NCBI GenBank assembly: GCA_965194375.1 | Contig: CBDAEL010000007.1 | Source: Tabrizicola_A aquatica | Lineage (GTDB): Bacteria; Pseudomonadota; Alphaproteobacteria; Rhodobacterales; Rhodobacteraceae | Direction: 5' to 3' (one strand) | DNA: 64,000 bases | Notes under the pieces: model-generated | Database searches by the model: none | Seen by the model: the letters and a program-made list of their open reading frames with translations, nothing else | Told to the model about the DNA's origin: nothing | Translations under genes and position numbers: made by a program | Shown here: in pieces, positions 52,001-60,219 of the stretch | Position numbering within the stretch: position 1 is the stretch's first letter | Layout of the letters: every line of letters begins with the position of its first letter

Positions 52001-52199
52001 GTTGAACCACGAGACCACCTATGGCGCGCCGTCCACCCAGTGGTGGATTTCACTGTCCTCGGCCATCGTCTATGGGTTGGCCTTCGCCACGGTGCTGACG
52101 CTGGTCGTCACCCCGTCGTTGCTGATGCTGGTGTCGGGGGATGGTGTGAAAAAGCCGCGCCGGAAGTGGTGGCTGTTTGGGCCGCGGGCAGCGGCCTAG
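49089..52199 (+). CDS. RND efflux permease (AcrB/HAE-1 family)
   Basis: The inner-membrane proton-driven pump of a tripartite efflux system, 1036 residues. It has 12 transmembrane segments in the usual arrangement, the signature GISPEDSERLILRPLETALK after segment 1, and the proton-relay region GMLVDDAIIVVEYAERR in segment 4 (two adjacent Asp). A typical 2-fold repeat is visible (GVVVNNNIVLIATYDDLRHH in the second half). Substrates cannot be inferred. No outer-membrane TolC-like gene is adjacent, so it must use one encoded elsewhere. Confidence 0.94.
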   Translation: MKLVELAIRNTRLTLSVLMFLILSGTMAYMTIPKEAEPDIQIPIIYVSVHYEGISPEDSERLILRPLETALKSIQGIKKMTGTAYQGGGNVLMEFQAGANLDKALTDVRNKVDDARRDLPSQADEPTVNEVNISEFPVLVVTLSGDVPERVLTAAGRTLRDRVEEISGVLEARLQGTRDDVVEVIVDPSKLSSYGLRPDVMIAGVMANNQLIAAGAMEGSEGRYAIKVPSLIETLEDVARLPVVASDTAVVRAMDIAEIRPTLKDPVNITRLNGKPAVAIEVSKRVGANLIETVDEVRAVTAVVQKDLPDGVEVSFSQDKSITIRQLLSDLQNSVLTAVVLVFIVILYALTVRSSILIGLAIPASFLMGILGLQMAGLTVNLVVLFSLILAVGMLVDDAIIVVEYAERRMAEGHDRRTAFVEASRKMAGPVTASTLTRIAAFSPLLFWPGVVGEFMKYMPITLIATLSASMLYALVFVPVLGALIARPFKEPPRKKDGAYMALVARAIRHPWIVLMLAVGSLIAVPVIYGKVGKGVEFFPNVEPEYGLLYVKARGNLSIHEKDQLVQLAEARILGWPGVKTVYTRVGAGGGAGNEGPADAIGVIQYEFVDWRERKNANEILNDLRAAMVGIPGVDIEVSVPAAGPPTGKAIQLRLSADDPAGLNDLAADLAGKIAAIPDVIDVSNGLPLPGIDWQLRVNRAEAARYGASPGAVGAVVQMVTSGLKLSDYRPAGSDDAVDIVLRLPPDQRNIAALDQLRIETPDGPVPISNFVTREPAATIGTLTRIDGARSITIQAGIAAGVQEQPVRDAVTALVEAEFAARGLTAQGVRWTMAGEDEEQAEAGAFLAKAFVAALFLIFAVLLAQFNKFISVGLVLSAVVMSTIGVFLGLMIMGQPFGIVMTGIGVIALAGVVVNNNIVLIATYDDLRHHGMGKVDAILETCRERARPVVLTALTAIFGVLPIAFGLNLELLNHETTYGAPSTQWWISLSSAIVYGLAFATVLTLVVTPSLLMLVSGDGVKKPRRKWWLFGPRAAA

Positions 52200-52219
52200 G
52201 CCACCGCCCGACCACAGGA

Positions 52220-52834
52220 TCAGCCAACCATCCGCTTGATCGCCGCCGCATGACCGGGCTTGGCGGCCAGCACGTCACTGGCCAAGCCGCGGGCGGTCTG
52301 CATCAAGGCCTCCGCGTCAACGATGCGGTCAATCAACCCCATCGCCAGCGCCTCCTCGGCCTCAATCTTTTCACCGGCCATCAAGATCAGCTTGGCCCGC
52401 GCCGGACCGACCAAGGCCACCAGCCGAGCCGGGTCGGACGGTTGCGGCAAAAAGCCCAGTTTCATCACCGGGTAAAAGAACTTGGCCCCCGGAACCGAAA
52501 TCCGCAGATCACAGGCAAGGGCCATGCCCATCGACCCACCCGCCAAAGCGCCGTTCAGGGCTGCGATGCTGAACCCGGGAAAGGCGGCGATCGCCGCTGA
52601 GAGCCGCTCCCAGACCGGATCAACCGCCAGCCCGGCGCGCGCGTCGTCAAGATCGGCCCCCGCCGAAAACACGCGGCCCACCCCGGTCAGCACCAGCACA
52701 GCGACACCAGCCGCTGTTGCCGCTTCAACCGTTTCGGCCAGCGTGGTCAGCATGGCTTTGGTCACCGAATTGGCCTTGTCGGGTCGGTTCAACGTCAACA
52801 CCCAAAGGCCCGGCTCTTGTGTCACCTCGATCAT
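52220..52834 (-). CDS. enoyl-CoA hydratase/isomerase family protein
   Basis: A 204-residue short crotonase. It has LTLNRPDKANSVTKAML, the oxyanion-hole motif VFSAGADLDDA, and ALNGALAGGSMGMALACDLR, but lacks the usual Glu after LAGG (here it reads Ser-Met-Gly), so the catalytic acid pattern differs from true hydratases and it may be an isomerase or another reaction. At 204 residues it is shorter than the usual 255-260. It starts at an ATG overlapping the SDR stop by one base (TGATG). Confidence 0.82.
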   Translation of the reverse strand: MIEVTQEPGLWVLTLNRPDKANSVTKAMLTTLAETVEAATAAGVAVLVLTGVGRVFSAGADLDDARAGLAVDPVWERLSAAIAAFPGFSIAALNGALAGGSMGMALACDLRISVPGAKFFYPVMKLGFLPQPSDPARLVALVGPARAKLILMAGEKIEAEEALAMGLIDRIVDAEALMQTARGLASDVLAAKPGHAAAIKRMVG

Positions 52835-53577
52835 CAGATCAGCCCCACCGCTTTGCGAACCGCCTCGTCGCGCAGCATCACGTCGGTGCCCAGCCAAGGG
52901 TCCGCCTCAGGCCCGCACATCCACAAAAGCGCGCGGGCGGGCCAATCGGCGGGGATATGCACGGCAGGGTCCAACTGACTGACGGGGTTGATGCCGCTGG
53001 CCTTGATCTTCACCTGCATTTCGGTCGCCACCGTGCCGGGTGACAGGCCCAGCACACGAATGCCATGCGGCCCCTCTTCCAGATGCGCAGCTTGGGTCAG
53101 CATCAAGGCCCCCGCCTTGCCCGCGCAATAGCTCGACCAACCCTCAAGCGCAGCCCGCGCAGCCCCGGACGAGACAGTGATGATCGTGCCCGAACCTTGC
53201 GCCCGCATCACTGGGATCGCGGCGCGAAGGCCGTGAAAGACGCCTTTGAGGTTCACATCCACTGCCCGGCCCCAAGCGGCCGGATCCACATCGGCCAGCC
53301 GCGCGATAGGGTCGATGGTGCCCGCATTGTTCACCAGCACATCCAGCCGCCCAAACCTTTGGACCACGGTTGCAACCGCCTGCTGGACCGAGACCCAATC
53401 CGCCACATCGCAGCGCAAAGCCAGCGCCGCCGGGCCAATCTCGGCGGCCAACGCGTCAATCTCGCGCTCACTGCGCGCCAAGAGCGCCACCTTGGCCCCA
53501 GCCGCCGCAAAGACCCGCGCCGCCGCCGCCCCGATGCCCCGGCTTGCGCCGGTGATCGCCACCACTTCGCCCTGCAT
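52834..53577 (-). CDS. short-chain dehydrogenase/reductase
   Basis: A 247-residue classical SDR. NAD(P) loop GASRGIGAAAARVFA at the N-terminus, then VLVNNAGTIDP (NNAG), the catalytic Ser in TVSSGAARAALEGWSSYCAG with Tyr-x-Lys reading YCAGK, and LGLSPGTVATEM. An Arg in LLARSEREIDAL after the second strand hints at NADP preference. Substrate unknown; the overlap with the crotonase gene suggests a shared acyl-CoA or alcohol pathway. Confidence 0.9.
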   Translation of the reverse strand: MQGEVVAITGASRGIGAAAARVFAAAGAKVALLARSEREIDALAAEIGPAALALRCDVADWVSVQQAVATVVQRFGRLDVLVNNAGTIDPIARLADVDPAAWGRAVDVNLKGVFHGLRAAIPVMRAQGSGTIITVSSGAARAALEGWSSYCAGKAGALMLTQAAHLEEGPHGIRVLGLSPGTVATEMQVKIKASGINPVSQLDPAVHIPADWPARALLWMCGPEADPWLGTDVMLRDEAVRKAVGLI

Positions 53578-53703
53578 GACCCCTACCTTTCGCCCTATTC
53601 AGCACCCTTGTTACTCCAGCCCCGCGACGAAGTGAAACCCTTGACCCGCTGGCGCACTGCAGGGATGCTGGGGCAAATCGCATTCAGACAAGCTGGGGTC
53701 AAA

Positions 53704-55188
53704 ATGAAACATTGGAGACTGGCGGGCACGACCGCCGCTTTGGCCCTTATGGCCGCGAACGCAGCGGTGGCCGATGTGACGCCGGAAGATGTCTGGCAGA
53801 ACTGGCAAGACTTCTACACCTCATCGGGCAGCACCGTGACAACCGGGTCGGTAGAGCGCGATGGCGACACGCTGGTTATAACCGATTTCAAGACCAGCTC
53901 TGACACTGACGCAGGCACCAGCGACAGCGCGGTGGCCGAAATCCGGCTGCGCGACAATGGCGATGGTTCGGTCGGGGTCGAGATGTCTGAGGAAATGACC
54001 TTTGGCTTCACCGCACCCGCGCTTGAGGGTGAGGGCTCAAGCGGGGCCACAGGCATCGCAAAAATGCCCGGGCTGACCGGAACCGTCACCGGAAGCGTCG
54101 ACGATATGGCCTATGCCTACAGCATGCCCAGCGTGGAAATCGCCATGGAACCGGTCGAGAATGGCGCAGCAGCGGGCAAGATCACTGTGCTCTTGTCTGA
54201 CGGCACCTCCACCTATCAGCTCAGCGGCCCAGCCGATGCCAAGGTGCTGGACGGCAGCTTTGGAGCTGCGTCCATCGCGATGAATTTTGAGATCACCGAT
54301 CCCGAAAACCCCTTTGTCGGATCGTTGAATGTCGCAGATCTTGCGGGCCAGATTTCGGGCAGCCTAAGCGGGATGGAGGAGGTTGACCTTGGCGATGCCT
54401 TTGCCAAGGGTTTTGCGCTTGATATGGGCATGGCCTATGGCGCGATGATCTACGACTTCGATGTGAGTGATGCCACCACATCGGGCAAGCTGATGGGCGG
54501 GTCTGAGGGCGGGTCCTTCCAGTTTGCGCTGGACGCGGCCAAGATGATGCTTGCGGGCGGGGGCAAGAATGTGAGCGCGACGCTTTCCGGCGCAGATCTG
54601 CCCTTTCCAGAGGTCAACGTCAGCTATGCCGAAAGCGGGTTCAACGTTACGATGCCGCTAGCCAAAGGCGATGCGCCGCAGGATTTCTCGTTCCTGACCA
54701 AGATCGTCGATCTGCAGATATCCGAAGAAATCTGGGCCATGCTGGATCCGACCGGTGCTGTGCCGCATGACCCGGCAACGCTGGTGATCGACACCACCGG
54801 GACGGCCGTTCTGAAAGCAGATCTGATGGCCAGCGCCGAGGGCACCACACCGGATGCCGAATTGCACAGCCTGAACGTGAATGACCTGACTGCCCGAGTT
54901 GCCGGCGCCGAGTTGACCGGAACCGGGGCCTTTACCTTTGACAACACCGACTTGACCACCTTTGGCGGCATGCCCGCACCGACCGGCAAGCTGGAGCTAA
55001 AGCTGATGGGGGGCAACGGCCTACTCGATGCGCTGGTGTCCATGGGCATGCTGAGCGAGGACGATGCGATGGGCGCGCGGATGATGATCGCGATGTTCGC
55101 CAATCCCGGCGCGGGTGAGGATGAGTTGACTTCGGTTCTGGAATTCAAAGACAAGGGCTTCTTCGCCAACGGCCAACAGCTGCAATAG
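53704..55188 (+). CDS. DUF2125 domain-containing protein
   Basis: A 494-residue exported protein. It has a signal peptide (AGTTAALALMAANAAVA) followed by a long, Gly/Thr/Asp-rich beta-structured body with no membrane segment. This matches DUF2125, a family found in alphaproteobacteria. Repeated motifs of the form F-x-I/L-x-D and G-x-L-x-G suggest an elongated beta-rich fold of the AsmA/lipid-transfer type, but I cannot demonstrate that. Followed by a terminator at 55205. Confidence 0.82.
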   Translation: MKHWRLAGTTAALALMAANAAVADVTPEDVWQNWQDFYTSSGSTVTTGSVERDGDTLVITDFKTSSDTDAGTSDSAVAEIRLRDNGDGSVGVEMSEEMTFGFTAPALEGEGSSGATGIAKMPGLTGTVTGSVDDMAYAYSMPSVEIAMEPVENGAAAGKITVLLSDGTSTYQLSGPADAKVLDGSFGAASIAMNFEITDPENPFVGSLNVADLAGQISGSLSGMEEVDLGDAFAKGFALDMGMAYGAMIYDFDVSDATTSGKLMGGSEGGSFQFALDAAKMMLAGGGKNVSATLSGADLPFPEVNVSYAESGFNVTMPLAKGDAPQDFSFLTKIVDLQISEEIWAMLDPTGAVPHDPATLVIDTTGTAVLKADLMASAEGTTPDAELHSLNVNDLTARVAGAELTGTGAFTFDNTDLTTFGGMPAPTGKLELKLMGGNGLLDALVSMGMLSEDDAMGARMMIAMFANPGAGEDELTSVLEFKDKGFFANGQQLQ

Positions 55189-55204
55189 CAGCGGTCTTAT
55201 TTGA

Positions 55205-55239
55205 AGGGCTGCCCGGACCCACGGGCGGCCCTTTGCTTT
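55205..55239 (+). terminator. Rho-independent terminator after DUF2125 gene
   Basis: Hairpin AGGGCtGCCCG/CGGGCgGCCCT with a 6-nt loop followed by TTTGCTTT, 16 bp past the stop of the DUF2125 gene. Confidence 0.65.
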
Positions 55240-55296
55240 GGGGCTTGCAGTGCCGCCCCCCTTGTGGCCCAAGAGAGCCAACCACCGGAGACTGTT

Positions 55297-56640
55297 ATGA
55301 CCGATATGCTTGACCGTTTGACCCATGCGCTGCTGGATGCCGCCCGCAAGGCTGGCGCAGAGGCGGCCGATGCCATGGCGATCGACGGGCGCTCAACCTC
55401 GATCGACATCCGGGCTGGCGCGCTGGAACAGGCCGAGCGGGCCGAGGCGGTGGAAATCGGGCTGCGGGTGCTGATCGGTGGTCGGCAGGCCTGTGTGTCC
55501 GCCTCGGATATCTCTGATGCGACGGTGGCCGCGCTGGCCGAGCGGGCGGTGGCCATGGCGCGTGAGGCGCCCGATGACCCCACTGCCGGGCTGGCTGATC
55601 CGTCGCAGATTGCGCGGAATTGGGATCTTGCGGCACTTGAACTGACCGATCCCCATGAGGAACCTAGTGCCGCCGCTTTGGAAGCTGATGCGCGCGCGGC
55701 CGAAGCTGGCGCGATGGCGCAGCGCGGCATCACGCAGGTGCAGGCGAGTGCCGGATATTCCGCCCGCCGGGTGCATCTGGCGGCCACCAACGGCTTTTCC
55801 GGCAGCTATGGCCGTACCAGCCGGTCAATCTCGGCGGTGGCCTTCACCGGCGAGGGCACCGGGATGGAGCGTGATTACGCCGGTGAGGGCCGGGTGTTTC
55901 AGGCCGATCTGCCCGATGCGACGGCGATTGGCATATTGGCGGGCGAGCGTGCCCTGTCCCGCGCCGGAGCGGTGAAGCCGAAAACAGGGCATTTTCCGGT
56001 GCTGTTTGACGAACGCATTGCCGCCTCGCTGATCGGACACCTTTTGTCGGCGGTGAATGGCACCTCGATTGCACGCGGCGCAAGCTGGTTGCGCGATGCC
56101 TTGGGGGCCGAGGTGCTGCCCAAGGGCATGTCGATTGTCGAAGACCCGCTGCGCCCACGCATGTCGGGCTCGCGCCCGTTTGATGGCGAAGGCTTGCCAA
56201 CCCAAAAACGAATGATCGTTCAGGATGGTGTGCTGATGGTTTGGACACTTGATCTGGCGACGGGGCGCAAGCTGGGGATGCCGTCGACCGCCAATGCCGC
56301 GCGGGGCACATCTTCGCCACCGTCGCCTGCCACCTCGAACATTGATCTCACGCCGGGGCATTTGAGCCGAGATGCGTTGATCGCTCAGATGGGTACAGGC
56401 CTGTTGGTGACCTCCTTGATCGGCTCTACCATCAACCCCACGACGGGCGACTATTCGCGCGGCGCTTCGGGGTTTTGGGTGGAAGGCGGCCAAGTAAAAT
56501 ATCCGGTCAATGAATGCACAATTGCAGGGAATTTGCGCGAAATGCTGCGCAGCATGATTGCAGCAAACGATGCACGTGCCCATCTGTCGACCCGTGTACC
56601 CAGCCTCTTGGTTGAGGGTCTGACCCTTGCCGGAGAATGA
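55297..56640 (+). CDS. pmbA: PmbA/TldE metalloprotease-family protein
   Basis: The TldD/PmbA family protease partner, which in other bacteria processes peptide antibiotics (microcin B17) and CcdA. The 447-residue protein has the conserved HFPVLFDERIAASLIGHLLS, VEDPLRPRMSGSRPFDGEG, and LIGSTINPTTGDYSRGASGF, followed by KYPVNECTIAGNLREML, all diagnostic. PmbA (TldE) itself lacks the zinc-binding HExxxH, as here. Start ATG at 55297 lies after a C-rich leader. Overlaps the next gene by 14 bp. Confidence 0.93.
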   Translation: MTDMLDRLTHALLDAARKAGAEAADAMAIDGRSTSIDIRAGALEQAERAEAVEIGLRVLIGGRQACVSASDISDATVAALAERAVAMAREAPDDPTAGLADPSQIARNWDLAALELTDPHEEPSAAALEADARAAEAGAMAQRGITQVQASAGYSARRVHLAATNGFSGSYGRTSRSISAVAFTGEGTGMERDYAGEGRVFQADLPDATAIGILAGERALSRAGAVKPKTGHFPVLFDERIAASLIGHLLSAVNGTSIARGASWLRDALGAEVLPKGMSIVEDPLRPRMSGSRPFDGEGLPTQKRMIVQDGVLMVWTLDLATGRKLGMPSTANAARGTSSPPSPATSNIDLTPGHLSRDALIAQMGTGLLVTSLIGSTINPTTGDYSRGASGFWVEGGQVKYPVNECTIAGNLREMLRSMIAANDARAHLSTRVPSLLVEGLTLAGE

Positions 56641-57400
56641 TCTTACGCTGATCGCGGAAGCCGCTCGCGATGCGGGCGCGCTGGCGATGCGGTTCTGGAA
56701 AGCCAATCCGCAGGTTTGGGAAAAGCCCGGCCTTGGCCCGGTGACTGAGGCGGATCTGGCCGTGAACGACCTTTTGGCCGAGCGGTTGCGGCGGGCGCGG
56801 CCGGGCTATGGCTGGCTGTCAGAGGAAACGCCTGACGATGCCGCGCGACTGGCATGTGAACGTGTATTCATTCTAGACCCCATTGACGGGACACGCGCGT
56901 TCATCGCGGGGGAAAAGCACTTCGCGATTTCCATCGCGGTGGCCGAACGGGGCCGCGTGGTGGCTGGGGCGATCTATCTGCCCGCATTGGACCGGCTTTA
57001 CACCGCAGCCGAGAATGACCCCGCCCTGTGCAACGGAACCGCCATCAACTGCGCAAGCCGGACAGGGCTGTCCGGCTCTACCCTTTTGATGTCAAAAGGG
57101 TTTCTTGAGCCAGATCACTGGCATAAGCCGCCAACCGATCTAAAGCGCAGCATTCGATCGTCAATTGCCTATCGGCTGTGCCTGATTGCCGAGGGCAGTT
57201 TCGATGGCATGATCTCGACACGCGATGCTTGGGAATGGGACATTGCCGCCGGAAGCCTGATCGCCGAGCGGGCAGGTGCGGCAGTAAGCGACAAGCACGG
57301 GAGGGCGCTACGGTTCAACTCACCCGGCGCGAAGACGGCCGGGATCTTCACCGCACCCGTGGCGGTTCACAGCGAGATTCTGGCCAGTTTCAAAGCATAA
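56627..57400 (+). CDS. inositol monophosphatase/CysQ-family phosphatase
   Basis: A 257-residue lithium-sensitive phosphatase-fold enzyme. Metal-binding motifs: GPVTEADLAVND, YGWLSEETPDD and FILDPIDGTRAFIAGEKHF (D-P-x-D-G-T), and the C-terminal TRDAWEWDIAAGSLIAERAG (W-D-x-A-A-G). Family members act on inositol phosphate or on 3'-phosphoadenosine 5'-phosphate (CysQ). With a sulfotransferase in the same window, PAP is a plausible substrate, but sequence cannot decide. TTG start overlaps the pmbA stop; no in-frame ATG precedes the conserved part. Confidence 0.87.
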   Translation: MPENDLTLIAEAARDAGALAMRFWKANPQVWEKPGLGPVTEADLAVNDLLAERLRRARPGYGWLSEETPDDAARLACERVFILDPIDGTRAFIAGEKHFAISIAVAERGRVVAGAIYLPALDRLYTAAENDPALCNGTAINCASRTGLSGSTLLMSKGFLEPDHWHKPPTDLKRSIRSSIAYRLCLIAEGSFDGMISTRDAWEWDIAAGSLIAERAGAAVSDKHGRALRFNSPGAKTAGIFTAPVAVHSEILASFKA

Positions 57401-57422
57401 GGCCGCCCGAAGGCGGCCTTAT
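57397..57422. terminator. bidirectional terminator
   Basis: Perfect palindrome ATAAGGCCGCC-CGAA-GGCGGCCTTAT between the convergent phosphatase (its stop codon is inside the stem) and the DEAD-box helicase gene. Confidence 0.75.
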
Positions 57423-57446
57423 GGAACATGGGTTCACAAACAGATC

Positions 57447-59819
57447 TTACTTTTTCTTCGGCGGCATGAAGCGTTTGCTGGTGTCGCGCGCATCGGTCTT
57501 GGGCGCGGCGGGTTTAGTGCGGGCAAAAGGCTTCTTGCCCTCAGCTGCGTGGCTTTTGAAACCTGCCGCTTTGGCCGGACCCGCGCCTGCCTTTTTCACG
57601 AAGGGCCGCGCATCAGCGCCATCCTTGCGCGGGGCATAGGGACGCTTTTCGCCGGTGGCATCGCTGCGCGGGCGGTCGCCGCCTTCGCTGCGGTGGCTTT
57701 TGTAGCCTTCGGCACGGGCCGGACGATCTGCCGATCCGCCATGCGACTTGAAGCCTGCTGATTTCGGAGCGGGCTTGTCGCCAGCCGCCCAACGCGGCTT
57801 GCGCTCGCCATCCTCACGCGGGGCGTAGGGTTTGGACGGGCCATCCTCGCGCTTGGTATAGGGTTTGCGCGGGGCGTCTTCGCGGGCAGCGTAGGGCTTG
57901 CGCTCACCATCCGCGCGCGGCGCGTAAGGTTTGCGCTCGCCAGCCGGACGCGGCGCATAAGGCTTGCGCTCGCCATCCTCGCGCGGGGCGTAAGGTTTGC
58001 GCTCGCCCGCAGGGCGGGGCGCATAGGGCTTGCGCTCGCTGTCCTCACGCGGGGTGTAGGGCTTGCGCGGGGCATCTTCACGCGGGGGCGCAGCGGGGCT
58101 GTCCTCATCGACGATGCGCGAGGGTTTCGGGGTATAGACCGGCTTTTCAGCCCGCACAGGGCGCGGGGCGGCGGCACGCGGAGCAGCGGCACGGGGTGCG
58201 CGTTCCGGACGCTCACCGCGTTCGGGGCGCGACAGGTCCGGCTCACCAGCCAGCTTGTCCATGGTCAGACCAGACTCCAGCTCGGCACTGTCGGCAAAAC
58301 GGCCCGCGACGGCATTGGCGATCTGAACAAAGGTTTCGTCCTGTTGGACGCGGATCGCGCCGATGCTGTCGCGCGAAATGCCCCCCGCTTCGCAGATCTT
58401 GGGCAAGAGCCAACGTGCTTCCGCCCGACCCGTATGGCCGACCGACAGTTTGAACCAAACCGAAGGGCCAAACTCGCCACGCTCCCGCGGGGGGCGCGGT
58501 TCAGACGGCGGCAGCGCGTCGGAAAGCACTTCCGGGGCCGAGCGGCCTTCACGCCAGAGGCGAACGAAAGCAGCGGCCACCTGTTCAGCGTTAAAGCGCG
58601 ACAGAATCTGTTGCGCCATATCGGCCTCATCGCCCACGCCTGCGGCAAGGGCGGAATGGTCCAGCAGGCGCATGTCGTCTTTGGCCTGCACCTCATCGGC
58701 GCTGGGGGCATTGCCCCATTCGGCGACAACCTTGGCACCCTGCAACAGACGCTGGGCCTTGCGCACTTCGGACGGCGCGACGATCAGCGCCGAGACGCCT
58801 TTCTTACCAGCCCGACCCGTGCGGCCCGAACGGTGCAGGAGTGTTTCTGAGTTCGTCGGCAGATCAGCGTGAATCACCAGCTCCAGACCCGGAAGGTCAA
58901 TGCCACGGGCGGCCACGTCGGTGGCAATGCACACACGGGCGCGACCGTCGCGCAGCGCTTGCAGCGCATGCATGCGTTCGGTCTGCGACAGTTCACCCGA
59001 GAGCGCCACAACCTGAAAACCACGGTTGCCCATCCGGGCCAGAAGGTGGTTCACATTCGCGCGGGTCTTGCAGAACACGATCGCAGTGCGGGCCTCGTAA
59101 AAGCGCAAGGCGTTGAAAATGGCATGTTCGCGGTCGCGCACGGCAACCGAAAGCGCGCGGTATTCGATATCGGTGTGCTGCTTTTGCTCACCCTGCGCCA
59201 CGATCCGCAGCGCATCTTTCTGGAAGGTGGCAGCAAGCGTGGCGATTTCTTTTGGCACGGTGGCCGAGAACATCAGCGTGCGGCGGGTTTCGGGCGCAGC
59301 AGCGAGGATGAATTCCAGATCTTCGGCAAAGCCGAGGTCCAGCATCTCATCAGCCTCATCCAGCACCACGGCCTGCACGCCCGACAGATCAAGGCTGTTG
59401 CGCTCGATATGGTCGCGCAGGCGTCCGGGGGTTCCGACGACGATATGCGCGCCACGATCCAGCGCGCGCTTTTCGGTGCGATAGTCCATGCCGCCGACGC
59501 AGGTGGCGATCTTGGCTCCGGCCGAGGCATAAAGCCATTCCAACTCGCGTGCGACCTGTTGGGCCAATTCGCGGGTGGGGGCGATAATGAGTGAAAGCGG
59601 CGTGTCGGCATATAGGAGCTTGTCCGACCCGTTCAGGATTTCCGGCGCGATGGCGAGGCCAAAGGCCACCGTCTTGCCCGAGCCGGTTTGCGCCGACACC
59701 AGCATGTCGCGGCCTTCGGTGCCTTCGACCAAGACGGCCTCTTGCACCGCGGTCAGGGATTCATACCCACGAGCAGTCAAAGCCGCCGCGAGAGGCGCGG
59801 CGATATTCAGGTTTTGCAT
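57447..59819 (-). CDS. DEAD-box RNA helicase (DeaD/CsdA-like) with repetitive basic tail
   Basis: A 790-residue ATP-dependent RNA helicase. All DEAD motifs are present: the Q motif LTAVQEAVLVEG, VSAQTGSGKT (Walker A), VGTPGRLRDHI, VLDEADEMLDLGF (DEAD), FSATVPKE (SAT), and HRSGRTGRAGKKG. After the two RecA domains (about 1-370) comes a DbpA-type RNA-binding domain (about 455-540, FGPSVWFKLSVGHTGRAEAR), then a Lys/Arg/Pro tail of about 200 residues with eight perfect 11-residue repeats. It should unwind structured RNA in ribosome assembly or cold. A long leader (to 60041 without stops) lies upstream; ATG at 59819 is preceded by GGAAAAG. Confidence 0.92.
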   Translation of the reverse strand: MQNLNIAAPLAAALTARGYESLTAVQEAVLVEGTEGRDMLVSAQTGSGKTVAFGLAIAPEILNGSDKLLYADTPLSLIIAPTRELAQQVARELEWLYASAGAKIATCVGGMDYRTEKRALDRGAHIVVGTPGRLRDHIERNSLDLSGVQAVVLDEADEMLDLGFAEDLEFILAAAPETRRTLMFSATVPKEIATLAATFQKDALRIVAQGEQKQHTDIEYRALSVAVRDREHAIFNALRFYEARTAIVFCKTRANVNHLLARMGNRGFQVVALSGELSQTERMHALQALRDGRARVCIATDVAARGIDLPGLELVIHADLPTNSETLLHRSGRTGRAGKKGVSALIVAPSEVRKAQRLLQGAKVVAEWGNAPSADEVQAKDDMRLLDHSALAAGVGDEADMAQQILSRFNAEQVAAAFVRLWREGRSAPEVLSDALPPSEPRPPRERGEFGPSVWFKLSVGHTGRAEARWLLPKICEAGGISRDSIGAIRVQQDETFVQIANAVAGRFADSAELESGLTMDKLAGEPDLSRPERGERPERAPRAAAPRAAAPRPVRAEKPVYTPKPSRIVDEDSPAAPPREDAPRKPYTPREDSERKPYAPRPAGERKPYAPREDGERKPYAPRPAGERKPYAPRADGERKPYAAREDAPRKPYTKREDGPSKPYAPREDGERKPRWAAGDKPAPKSAGFKSHGGSADRPARAEGYKSHRSEGGDRPRSDATGEKRPYAPRKDGADARPFVKKAGAGPAKAAGFKSHAAEGKKPFARTKPAAPKTDARDTSKRFMPPKKK
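57813..58076 (-). repeat. eight-copy 33-bp in-frame repeat in the helicase tail
   Basis: Exactly 264 bp encoding eight units of 11 residues, consensus D-G-E-R-K-P-Y-A-P-R-E with variation at positions 1-3, 8 and 11. Codons differ slightly between copies, so it is not very recent, but length is a perfect multiple and a ninth partial unit follows. Confidence 0.85.
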
Positions 59820-60219
59820 ATTCTTTTCCAAAAGCGGGGCGGTCCTGCCGCCCGATGGCACCATATTCGGCACCCTCGCCCTTGCCGGCAGCCGGGCCTC
59901 CCTGCCCATCCACTGCCATCGGGAATCTTGCGCCGATGCGCGGCTGATAGAGCAAATTCTGCCATCTGTACAGTCCCACAGGACGCCCGGCTTCTTTGGC
60001 ACGGATGGTCGGGTGCATAGCGCCGCTCTGACGGGGTACAAAAGGAGGCATGGCAGGGTGGAGAATGGTGGGGTTTTGTCTCGTTTGATTGATCGAGATC
60101 ATGTTTTGCGACGGGCTCTGGCGGTTAACTGCACGAAAGGGGCGACCCCGCGCCTTGGGCAGTTTGGCCCAAGGACGCCATAGCCCCCTCGTCACCGGAC
60201 ATGATCGAAGGAATGGAAC
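59820..60219. other. divergent helicase/usp intergenic region
   Basis: Four hundred bases without a supported gene. On the minus side a long helicase leader has no stops for 222 bp, typical of cold-regulated deaD leaders but with no recognised coding sense. The plus side holds an FNR box (60089-60102) and a hairpin CCTTGGGC/GCCCAAGG (60153-60174) in the probable usp leader. Nothing else stands out. Confidence 0.5.
60089..60102. promoter_or_regulatory. near-perfect FNR/FnrL box upstream of usp
   Basis: TTGATCGAGATCAT, one mismatch from TTGAT-N4-ATCAA. If it activates the usp gene as a class II site the start would be near 60137; the -10 there (TTAACT) is weak. Confidence 0.6.
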
